Shown piece by piece: positions 1-9,209 of a stretch of 64,000 nt of DNA. Positions within the stretch are counted from its first letter, which is position 1, and each line of letters begins with the position of its first letter. Source of the DNA: Blasia pusilla. Lineage: Eukaryota > Marchantiophyta > Marchantiopsida > Blasiales. The DNA is taken from contig CM114274.1 of the NCBI GenBank assembly GCA_050084515.1, positions 9,548,001 to 9,612,000 of the forward strand, in the 5' to 3' direction. The notes under the pieces are model-generated. The model was not told the DNA's origin and made no database searches. It saw only the letters and a list, made by a program, of their open reading frames with translations. Both the position numbers and the translations under genes were made by a program.

Positions 1-588
1 TCCGATGAGACCCAACATCTGGTGCACCCCTAACCAACATAAAAAGGCGGATGCATGCCAACCTGGCACCATCTCCTCATCAACCTCGCCATGCCATCTA
101 GCCCCAGTTGCATCCTCTTGGCTAGTACATGGGTTCCTTCTCAACCCATCAGCATCAAGGTTGGCAACTCCAGGTCTATGTACCACCTGGAAGTCATACT
201 CTTGTAAGATAAGAGCCCACTGTGCAGGCTTCCCTGTAAGCTTGTCAAACTCCATCAACCACTTGAGTGGCTGGTGATCAGTAACAAGGGTAAACTATGT
301 GCCAAACAAGTAACACCTAAAGTGTGCCACAGCCCACACTACTGCCAAGCACTCTCCCTCATATGAACTATAGCGACTCATTGCATTATTCGAACGACTT
401 GCATAGGCCACCACAAACTTCATGTGCTCATCATCATGTTGTGCCAACACCGCTCCAAGTCCCAACCTACTCCAATCAGTGTGTAATAGAAATGGGCGCC
501 CTCTGATAGGTCTCCTCAAGATAGGCACCGCCACCAATTGGACCTTAAGCTCCACAAAAGCTCTCTCCTGATCATCTCCCAGTGCCAC
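1..588 (-). pseudogene. RNase H of copy A, cut by window edge
   Basis: RNase H domain that removes RNA from the cDNA hybrid. It shows LHTDWSRLGLGAVLAQHDD (first Asp) and YSSYEGECLAVVWAVAHFRCYL (catalytic Glu). In the next frame it continues with TDHQPLKWLMEFDKLTGKPAQWAL and VVHRPGVANLDADGL, which has the late Asp. The last roughly 90 bases encode the pre-integrase spacer that also occurs in copies B and D. A frameshift lies near 295. Confidence 0.85.
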
Positions 589-1598
589 TCTTGATTTGAT
601 TTCAGAAATTGGTTCAAAGGCTTTGCCATAGCACTAAATCCCTTCACATACCTCCGATAGTAGTTCGCCAATCCCATGAATGCCCGAACTCTACTCATAT
701 CTACCGGACGCGGAATAAGTGCAATAGCCTCCACCTTTGCTTGCTGAACTCCCAAACCACCTAGATAGATCATATGACCCAAGTACTCAATATCCTCATG
801 GAAGAGCTTACACTTTCCTGGATGCAAACGTAGACCATGAGCTTTCAACCGCTCAAACACCATCTGCAAATGTATCTGATGCTCCTCCACCATATTACTG
901 AACACCAAGATATCATCAATGTAACACCGAACAAAATCCAACCCTGCTAGGATCCTGTCCATCACTCTCTGAAACTCGGCAGGTGCATTCTTCAACCCAA
1001 AGGGTAGGAATTTCCACTAGTACAAACAATCCTTGCCATGAGAGTTGACATCCCAAAATGCTGTCTTGGCCTTGTCACTCTCCCAAATTGGCAATTGATG
1101 GTATCCTGCCCGAAGATCCAAAGTACTAAAAATCTTTGCCTGTCCCACCACATCAAAGATCTCCTCAGGTGTAGGCATGGCATACCTATCGGCCTTGGTT
1201 TGCCGATTGATAGGACGGTAATCTCCACACATCCACCTATCCGTGTAGTTGCCATGCATATCCTTTTTAGCAGGCATGACAGTGGCTGATGCATACTCTC
1301 CATGCGACAACTCCACTAATCCAGCCTCCAAAAGGTCCAACGTCCTACTCTGAATCAGGTCCCTCTCCATATCACTATATCGGTAGGGACGACGGAAGAT
1401 TGGCGTATCACTAGCCAATTCAATCCGTATACTGGGTCCAACCAGAGCACCCAACTCCTTCATGCTAAAGGCAAAACAACTCCTATAAGCACGTAGCAAC
1501 TGTGTCAAGCGTCGTTTCTCTCCTCCTGTAAGCTTGGGCCCAAGTGATGGCTCCCAAGTCTCCTCCACTAGCACACTAGAGGGAGAGGAAGATGCCAT
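516..1598 (-). pseudogene. reverse transcriptase of copy A
   Basis: Ty3/gypsy reverse transcriptase. The N-terminal part (1598-1017) carries LVELSHGEYASATVMPAKKD and MCGDYRPINRQT, then STLDLRAGYHQLPI with the first catalytic Asp. After a stop near 1010 it resumes with LKNAPAEFQRVMDRIL and the catalytic box CYIDDILVF (YIDD). The tail ANYYRRYVKGFSAMAKPL leads into RNase H. The ORF starts 7 bases after the DNMT region ends, indicating the DNMT and RT were adjoining parts of one pol. The YIDD box is intact here, whereas copy B has YIDH. Confidence 0.9.
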
Positions 1599-1604
1599 TG
1601 GCTG

Positions 1605-3181
1605 CTACGCAACCCCCTCACAAGATGGTACACCCTTAGCTACACCATCATTTGAGCAAATAACTCCTCCACCAGCATGAGCAACCAACTCCACATGCCC
1701 AACCATTACATCCCATTTACTCCAAGGATGCAAAATACTACTCTCCTCGCCCCCAACCGATGCCTCTACCGTCCCGGTAGCCATCGAGCTCATTACAAGG
1801 GGTGGAAGACCCACAGACATAGTCCGAAGTCGACGTTGCTCGGCCATACCAAGACTCAAAATCCAAGTCAAACAATTTAGGTCCATGGCCTGACCCAACA
1901 CATGACGTCGTGAAGCTTCAGAAATGGAAGCAACCGCTGTCACACCAGTAGCAAATCCCATCGCACGCTCTCTCTCAAGAGCGTTAGGCTCCACCAACTG
2001 TCGCACATGAGAATCCCATACAAGCCCGGGACCACCTTCCCTGTATGCATGTGACAAGGAAAACTCACAAATGTGGGTAGTGCCATCCTAGGCTGGCCCA
2101 CACGGTTCACCACTGCCATGGGTGACCAATCAATAACCCTCACCACTTGAGAAAGTCGCCTAGTATCCAAGATATTATCCATTGTAAGGCAAGGATCCCG
2201 CTGCACTGCATCATATGCTCGACGTAGAACCTCCCTAGGCAACAAGTTTATCCACCACAAGCGTGGACGATGTGCACGCGAGCCAACTCGCGCTGCATCC
2301 AACAATACCGCAAGTCCAATCCAAGACCGCACCTCATGAACACTCGCCATCATCCGGGTCCGAGTGTCACCCAACAATGGAACATTCTCCAGAATGTAAC
2401 CGGAGCATGTGCCTGATGAACCTGAAGATGTCGTAACACCCGTAACATCTCCCAAAACAATTGAGACCTAGGGTCGTGTAATCCCTCACCACGACCAGCA
2501 CATGTATTACCCTGACATGGCCATCCAACAATCACCCAATCCACAGGACCAACCCTCTCAAGGTCCTACGCCCCCAACAATGCAATGTGTGACGGCAAAG
2601 CACGTTGGTACCCACGGATAGCTGATGGCGGCAACAACTCAGATATCTCGCATCAATCGACCAATATGTCGGGATGAGACTCTGGGCCGTCTCATCTCGC
2701 TCCACATACACGTATCTCCGCGGGACAGAATACCGCTGCAACACTGCAGACCAAACCAGTGCTAATCCCACCAAAGAGATCTAACACACAAATGCCCTCC
2801 GCGGATACTTGGCATACAATGGGTGTAGTATCCAAAGGGGATAACCTAACTGGACAGAAGAAATGAGTGCTGTGTGGGGCCTCCTCTTCCTCGTGAGGTA
2901 TATGACCTCACACCAAGCCTCTGCACTAGGCGTCGCCTCTGCCGTAGTGCACCTTTGAACTCCAAAGTGGCACATCCAACAATGAGGATGCCCTTTGCTG
3001 CAAAAATAAGGACCTCCTCTACCTCCTCATGCACAAGAGAATCCATAGGAGAAACATTATCCTCCAAAAAGTCTCTTGGCCAAGTGACTACTCCACTAAA
3101 ACCAGCCACAGATGCTAACACTGTTGGGGAAGACCCTCCTAGTCGAGCCCCATAAATAAATCTCACATGAACTTGGCTCAT
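1605..3181 (-). pseudogene. C5-cytosine DNA methyltransferase domain of copy A, with N-terminal linker
   Basis: A DNMT lies between protease and reverse transcriptase. The linker (3181-2846) contains WPRDFLEDN, also seen in B and F. Motif I is LDLFGGISTGL near 2790-2755. An acidic motif II (YVERDET) follows. Motif IV is GWPCQGNTCAG, with the catalytic Pro-Cys-Gln codons at 2512-2520. Motif VI is YILENVPLLG (Glu codon 2387-2389). Motif VIII is AHRPRLWW. The C-terminal block is ERERAMGFATG...RRHVLGQAMDLN. The order I-IV-VI-VIII-X is that of DNMT3/DNMT1/bacterial enzymes, not the permuted plant DRM. RPRLWW and ERAMGF resemble the DNMT3 C-terminal blocks. Several frameshifts (about 2760, 2540, 2400, 2000) break it, yet both catalytic signatures survive. 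The product would methylate cytosine using S-adenosylmethionine; target specificity is unknown. Confidence 0.9.
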
Positions 3182-3240
3182 ACGTCCATCCCCAGACTGC
3201 CAACCAGGTCTATAAGACGATGTCTCGATCCATAATCCAT

Positions 3241-3900
3241 CTAAAAACCCATCGGGTACAATACTGCTCCTCCAACTAGTACATCATACGACTCGGCTGA
3301 TGTGACTATCGCAGGTACTCCCAACCGGGAGCTATCAGTCGCATGATCTGGTCTCAACTGTACAGAAAACTTCTCCCGTGTCATGAATTGAGACCTATCA
3401 TTGGCTCCTCCAAGTGATGTTTGAATCTGGAATGGGCAAGGCTCAAGCTCTGACCTCCGAATACCCAAACCAATACATGCCGCCTTTCCCAACATCAAAG
3501 GTTGGGCACCAGAGTCTAACAAGACTCTATCTGGTCTATACACCTGTCCTGTAGGACTCACCAATCGGAATATCCCACTCCGGTTGTCCAACATACATAC
3601 ACCAGGTGTAAGCCTCTCACGATCAATGGTTGGCCGGGCTGGTAATGCATCCATCTTTGCCGCTGCTGCCTGCCAAGTAGCATTGGTACTCAATGCTACA
3701 CCTGACATAGAGGGTAGCTCCATCGCAACACCCTCATCCACCTCAGCACGTGTAGCAGAAACACCCCCACATTCACACAACGTGGCTGCAAGCTGAAATA
3801 CAAGAGCTAAGTCAACTCCTAAAGCCATCAGCTCAATGGCCGAAAACAATGGGGATCCCAACACTGAAGTTGCCATCCAATACTGCACTTGATGCTGCAT
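3241..3900 (-). pseudogene. aspartic protease region of copy A
   Basis: A 219-codon open stretch, the longest intact piece of this copy. The active-site motif is VLLDSGAQPLMLGKAA (hydrophobic-hydrophobic-D-S-G), as expected for a retroviral-type aspartic protease that matures Gag-Pol. It is preceded by a conserved LDNRSGIFRLVSPTGQVY strand and ends with ESYDVLVGGAVLYPMGF, which has equivalents in copies D and F. In D and F the DSG triad reads DSR instead. It sits directly upstream of the linker and DNMT domain on the same strand, consistent with one gag-pro-DNMT-pol polyprotein. Confidence 0.85.
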
Positions 3901-4237
3901 CCGTGTCTACTACACGCGATGTAGATGCCTCAGTCCCCACTGTCGGCTCAATAGGCTGCGTAGGAACCATGGATGGAGTCCTAAGCACCTTAGACAACAA
4001 GAATGACTGGGAAGCCTAGCTTTGCCTCCCGGCCTCACCCCTCTGTGGGTCCAACTCCAGAGTAGCACCGCGTGGCTCTGACGCTCAAGTGGCTCCTCTC
4101 AGAGCTGCGGTGATGCCTCAACTTGTCGCACTCGGCATATAAGAGAGATCATCCCCTCCATAAGAGGTGGAAGCCCCTACTCCCGAACCTGATCTATCTT
4201 TGGATACCACCATAGTAGCCAACTTTGCTCCAATCTG

Positions 4238-5725
4238 CTAAATCTCGGCAGCCATAGTCGACTCTGTCGTCAGAGTGGTAGGGGTAGCCACCGTGAGGCT
4301 CTCCAACCACCGGTCCACCTCTACCACCCCTACCACCTCTACCACCTCGGCCTCTGGAGCTACTCCACCACGGTCGCGGTCTGATCTCAACTCTAGATGA
4401 AGATCAAAGCAACGCTCTCGAGGATGACCTGGTCTCCCGCAATGATCACACTGAGTTGGGGCCGACTGAGGCCCATCCTCCAAAGTCGGTCTCCCATCCT
4501 CTTGGTGACAAAACTTCCTAACATGATCACCTCCACATGTCCAACATGACTGTCCTTACTGCGGGGCAGCAAATGAAGGCAATGGTCTCTGCGCAAGTGT
4601 CCCTCTAGGACTTGACTGAGGTCGTGTGTACCCCCCACGACTCCCACTACTACTACCACCACCACTACTACGAGATTGTGAGATGGGCTGCTGAACACGA
4701 GAAGTAGTAGTTGTATCCCTACTGAATGCGGATATCACCACTCTCTCCTTCACCATGTTAAGCTCAATCTTCTTAGATAGAGCAAACACATGGGTCAATG
4801 TGGGTGAATCATCACTCATAAGAGTAGCATCACGTACCCTATGGCGCAACTCTCTGTCCAAGATCCCATACCAAAACTGGACTGCACGAGCCTCAGTCAC
4901 ACCCTGGGTAACTGAAATCAAGCGTCGCATACGAGTGTATGCCTCACGAAGACTCTCACCAGTCTTTCGCTCAAATTCTTGAAGACTCCTCAACTTCTCT
5001 GTCTTCACTCCCTAATAGTTCTTCCTCAACCTCTTGAAGAACTCTGCAACCGGGCTAAACGATGGTGGGGCACTAGTACCTCCACTAGTACCCCCATTGG
5101 TACCTCCATGGGTACCTCCACTGGTACCCCCACTCCGGCTCTCACTTGTACCACTCAACGTCGGGCTGGTTGGCATAGTAGGAGCACTACTACCAATACC
5201 ACCATGGGTGATAGACACATAGCCCGGAGACCAATATTGTCTCCACGCCTCAATCTCAGCAACATGGTCCTTCCTAAACTCATGGTAATCATCCATGGGT
5301 GGTCCCTCCAAGTGATGAAACATCCCCTTCCAAACCAAGAAGGGTGTAAACAACGTGGCGTTCCGCAACATCTGCATATCACACCACGTATCAAACTCCT
5401 GCATGAAGTCCTCCAACTCAATGGTGCCCACTGCACCGGAGTATTGTCGTGGGCCCTTCATGGCCCCATATATCCCGTCCATGTCCCAAATCAATGGAGC
5501 TACAACACTCGATAACAACGTAGAAGACTCGGTGTTTGGAACACCCTCGTCCTCCTCTTCATCAACCGTCGGCAGTGGAAAAGGTAGCCGATACCTAAAT
5601 CCACTCGTGTGAAACCACCATGCCCGCACCACGGTCCCCAACGAGACCACACGCGACTCGTGATGACCAACGCCGATGCCGCACCACCACCAAATTACCG
5701 GCACTAAGTAACCAAGTGACGTCAA
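4238..5725 (-). pseudogene. gag (capsid and nucleocapsid) of copy A
   Basis: Structural Gag polyprotein that would form the virus-like particle and bind element RNA. The first segment (5725-5012, 237 codons) contains a retrotransposon-gag core around FDTWCD...HLEGPPMDDYHEF. After a frame break it continues at 5008-4556 with FERKTGESLREAYTRMRRL, a typical gag helix. A Ser/Gly/Arg-rich stretch follows, then the nucleocapsid zinc knuckle CDHCGRPGHPRERC (CX2CX4HX4C) near 4440. The region encoding TSGGTHGGTNGGTSGG (5070-5140) is a short Gly/Thr repeat. The same gag and knuckle recur in copies B, D and F. At least two frameshifts prevent a single product. Confidence 0.85.
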
Positions 5726-6144
5726 TGTCGCTATACTATTCTAGCTCTACTAGCTATGGGTGTAGGCAACCTAACCTGTCATCACCACAAGAAGCCTCCC
5801 ACGGTCTACTGGTCATCACTCCAGCCTCACTACTGGTAGCACATAGGAATAACACTACTTTGGAAATCAGCGTCAACCCTAACAATGGGCGCGCAAGCAA
5901 GAAGCAACGATGGAGGGGATCCAAACACAGGAAGTCCAATGACAATCCTCCAATCACAAATGGAAATCAAGGTAACACAATCCACAAACGTGGCGCCTCC
6001 TGAATCCACAAAACCCACCACACAATTCTAACGCAATAGCTACTCCGCCGCGGGTCGATGACGTGCTAGTCGAACTCGCAGCACCTGAAAATATCACATG
6101 CATGGAGAGGCTACACCGTATTATGCGCTAGAGGTCCATCAACC

Positions 6145-6168
6145 AAAAACCCTAAACCCTAAACCTAA
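6145..6168. repeat. interstitial plant telomere-type repeat
   Basis: About three units of CCCTAAA (complement TTTAGGG), the standard plant telomeric unit, followed by a variant unit. It lies between copy A and the 5S-like segment. So short a run can arise by chance, by break repair, or as a promoter-type telo-box. Confidence 0.6.
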
Positions 6169-6214
6169 GATGCATAAAGCCCCTAACACCTCTCCGAACA
6201 ACACCAAATGAGCA

Positions 6215-6310
6215 ATAGCAGTGTGTACACTGGCATAGTTAAGAACTCAGCAGTTAAGCGTCTTCTGGGTAGAATAGCCCAAAGATGGGTGACCAGTTAT
6301 GCAACACTCA
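6215..6310 (+). other. 5S-rRNA-like segment (possible Cassandra-type or 5S-derived repeat)
   Basis: Bases 6241-6295 read agaactcagcagttaagcg...aaagatgggtgacca. This follows the 5S rRNA internal promoter: the box A neighbourhood (agttaagcg) and box C (gatgggtgacc) are at about the right spacing, and the sequence upstream (gaactc) and downstream (gcaacact near 6300) also resembles 5S. Several substitutions mean it is not an intact 5S gene. Land-plant Cassandra TRIM elements carry such 5S sequence inside their LTRs; a 5S-derived SINE or dispersed pseudogene is the alternative. A second copy of the segment was not seen in the window. Confidence 0.55.
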
Positions 6311-6342
6311 AATCAAAAATCCTGCAAAAATTGCCTCATGCC

Positions 6343-6366
6343 CAAGCAAGCAAGCTTGCTTGCTTG
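6343..6366. repeat. 24-bp perfect palindrome
   Basis: Twelve bases (three CAAG units) followed by their exact complement, centred on AAGCTT. It could form a hairpin. It lies just after the 5S-like segment. No function can be assigned. Confidence 0.8.
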
Positions 6367-6369
6367 CTA

Positions 6370-7596
6370 CTTGCTCCTTACTCCGCCTCTCAGGCCCACT
6401 CGCCCCGAGCTACCACGAGTTGCCTCGAAGCCTCAAAACGCCGAGAAATGCTCGAGACATGCCCCTATCGCCACGCTTCGCCATGCTTCGCTATGGAGAG
6501 AGGCCTAACCAGGCGCCCCCAATGGGATAGGCATCTCCAACAATGAACGAGTCACCAACCAACCAGCCCCTCCAATCCGCTCTCCACCATAGCCAGACCT
6601 TGAGCTAGTCCACAAAATTTCGATCAGCAATTACTCCACAAATCCTCGACCAAAATTGAATCTATTTCAACCAGAATTCAATTGACCACCATAGCTATCT
6701 CTCCACAAAAAATCAGCTACAATCAAATTCTGTACTCTGAGCTAAAAATCAGACAAACTTGCTGTCCATACACCTCCAGAATCGCAAATCCGACAGCGCT
6801 TCCGCCCTTGATTTCATGCACGAGAAATCATAACGCTCCACACACTCGAAAGCAGATGAGATCACAATACAAGTAGCACAAGAATGAGATCTGGATAAAT
6901 ACAAGTAGCAACAAGAATCTCTCACCTGATCTGGATAAACTTCAACAGAGCTTCCGCACTCCGAGCTCTCCACATCAGAAAACCGTCGAACACGAACCAG
7001 AATCTTCAATCCTTGTAACTTCCAACTCCCTTGACAAAATCTGGAGATCTAAAGCACGTTGGAAAGCTCTCAACAAGGCGCTTCTTTCCCAATCAACCAC
7101 GTACCAGATTCACACCTCAAACATAGGTCACAAGCCACAAACATCCACGGCTGAGTACACAATCAGCCCTAACCAGATCCTATTGATCCACAATCAAAGC
7201 TACCATCGATCTACTTCAGTTCTTTGAGTGAAATCCGTGAAAGACCTAATGTCATAAAACACGTATAGAATCACATACAATCGAACCAAACCCATTCGAC
7301 GATGGGAGAATCTAGGTCGAAGCTTGCGGGAAATACCATAGCCAAGAGCTCTACTCACTACCAAGGCTAACTCCCAACGCAACAGGCTCAACTCAAAGAA
7401 CTGACTGTTCTTTGGGTGCACTCCACACTATATCCTTCAACCTAAGAGCGGGCCCTACTGGGAAAGTCACCCACAACTGAGTAACCTCCAACCCTATGTA
7501 TGAAACCGCATCTCTACCTAGCCACTACAGTCCTACATAAGGTATGGCCTCTACTAGCACACTATACTCTACGACATAATCCGTATGGTTATGACA
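6370..7596. other. unassigned stretch, probably decayed retrotransposon leader
   Basis: No gene is recognisable. Bases 7035-7077 resemble 43457-43499 in the copia remnant, including the 21-base identity cgttggaaagctctcaacaag-type core. Part of this stretch is therefore probably the untranslated leader of a copia-like element. The segment 6400-6550 has short GC-rich open frames without recognisable motifs. Nothing supports an LTR for copy A or copy B here. Confidence 0.4.
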
Positions 7597-8460
7597 TGCT
7601 AGACCGCTAGTTGCGAAAGAGAGTGCGAGACAAAACTCTCTTACATGTTGGTTTGTCTACTCTCGAGTCTATATTTTTGTTGGCGAAGCGTATTGAGCTC
7701 AACATACTTGAGGAGAGAGTTTTGACGACAAGTGTGTCATCTTCGAGGGAGACAACACGAGTGACGGTGTCTCCATCAGTGTTGCATCACACTACTCGAG
7801 ATAGAGTCATGGGACCGAGGGCTACGAGAGGATACCGGGAGCCAAGACCAAGACCAGTTCAGTCATACGCTGGGCAGCAAGGCTCAGGTATTTCTTGTTA
7901 GATGTGTGGAGGATCAGATCGTCAACGAGATTGTAGACATCAAAGTGGAGTGTAGGCAGCACCATCAGCTGTATATGAGGAGGCCAAGGGGAGGCCACCC
8001 TTACCTCAGTGTCATCGTTGCTAGAGATATGGGCACACACGTGAGAGATGTTTCGAGATCCATCCCAAGCTACGCCTAGAGGGAGGTTGAGGACCTGGAG
8101 GTGGCAGAGGACGAGGTGTAGGAGGTCAAGGACGTGTTGGAGGCAAGACCCCACCACCTGTCAGAGCAAGTGCAGCACTTGCATCAGAGGCAACTTTGGC
8201 AAGGATTGCTCATTTGGAGCAACGCCATCAGGCTATGGCGGCCCAACAGGCATCTACATCACGTATAGGGGGCGCGTCAACTTTTGGATATGCTCAGGCC
8301 TAGGATATGGCGGGAGATCTAGGAGGTATTGGATTTTTGTGCAACATTGCAGAGGTAGATGCAGATACAGTGGTTATGAGAGGCGCGATGAGAGCTTCGG
8401 AGCCACAAGGATCCGATGTGGAGTTCGATCTCTAGAGGGGAGAAGCTAGGAGGCAGGCTA
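7597..8460 (+). pseudogene. gag C-terminus and zinc knuckle of copy B
   Basis: The reading LRKRVRDKTLL...LAKRIELNILEERV matches the gag of copy A (RELRHRVRD...LSKKIELNMVKERV). Downstream, near 8015-8060, CHRC-stop-RYGHTREMF is the decayed nucleocapsid knuckle (the last Cys is lost and a stop lies inside). The rest to 8460 is the Gly/Arg-rich linker between nucleocapsid and protease, read in shifting frames. Confidence 0.7.
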
Positions 8461-9209
8461 GACTTCCCCAATCTTTTCCATTGTTAGAGACTCTTTGGAC
8501 CCCATTGATGGTCCCTAGACGGCCTTTGAGGAGAGTTGTTGTTGTAGATGCGGATGCAGTTAGAGGAGCGGGTGAGGTGAGTACGTCTACCATGCCTATG
8601 CAAAATTTGACATGGCGTAGCATTGGCACGTCACGAGAGATGGCGATGGCTTTGTATAGCGTCCCATTATTTACGGCCAAAGATTTTTTCACATGTGGAG
8701 GTCGACCAACTGAGGTTTTCCGGTTGGCGGCAACGCTTTGTGAGAGCGATGAGTTTGGTTCTGCTAGTGTTGAGACTCGCACACAAGATGTGGCTGAGGT
8801 ACCCTTGGAGCAGGTGCCCGGGACAAGAGCCATAGAGAGTTGGCATGGAGCAGCGGCTAGAGTGGCGGAGTTGCCAGCTAGACCTGTCAAAGAGCGTGCA
8901 GCCGTCTCACCAAGAGTTGTTGTCTTGGACAACCGAGATGGAGTCTTCTAGTTGGAATGCAATATGCACGGAGACTTGATGGTTCACTCCAAGGGTTGAC
9001 CACAACAGTTGTTGCCTATTATGGCACATTATGTTGGCCTAGAGATTTGCTAGAGGGGAACGCCGATGCAGAGGATATTCTTGTAGAGGATAGTCTTGAG
9101 GACTATCCTCTACAGGAATGCGATGACGAGCATGGCTACATGTGTTGGCGACACTTCTTCAATTTTATGGGAAACGAGCATCGAGTTGTAGAGGAGAGCA
9201 GACGAGATC
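8461..9209 (+). pseudogene. protease-flanking region of copy B, catalytic core deleted
   Basis: The open stretch 8481-8951 gives the pre-protease spacer. It includes GGRPTEVFRLAATLCE, which matches LVFQLAATLCECGG in copy A, and ends with VVVLDNRDGVF, the strand just before the DSG motif in copy A. It then jumps to SLQGLTTTVVAYYGTLCWPRDLLEGNADAEDIL, the post-protease linker. About 250 bp that would carry the DSG active site are missing near 8955. This copy could not have matured its own polyprotein. Confidence 0.7.

Larger units (their letters stand above)
1..6110 (-). mobile_element. Ty3/gypsy DNMT-carrying retrotransposon, copy A (3' part outside window)
   Basis: Minus-strand element read from about 6.1 kb to the left edge. 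Domains appear in the order gag (5725-4238), protease (3900-3241), linker (3181-2846), C5-DNA methyltransferase (about 2800-1605), reverse transcriptase (1598-516) and RNase H (588-1). Integrase and the PHD finger seen in sister copies would lie left of the window. The frame breaks many times, so this is an inactive copy, but it preserves the DNMT catalytic motifs best. No LTR was recognised at its 5' side; the leader runs into unrelated sequence between 5.75 and 6.1 kb, so the right boundary is approximate. Confidence 0.85.

Noticed and set aside
1605-3181. Host DNMT gene or gene fragment that happened to be hit by retroelements
   Set aside because: The domain recurs in five copies at the same place between protease and RT on the pol strand; a host gene would not.
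1605-3181. Bacterial restriction-modification methyltransferase
   Set aside because: No restriction gene, operon or bacterial context; it is embedded in eukaryotic LTR elements and the C-terminal blocks resemble DNMT3.
6145-6168. Telomere or chromosome-fusion site
   Set aside because: Only about three units inside retroelement-derived DNA; too short to support a fusion.
6241-6295. Functional 5S rRNA gene
   Set aside because: Several differences from the conserved 5S core, incomplete 5' part and no tandem array.
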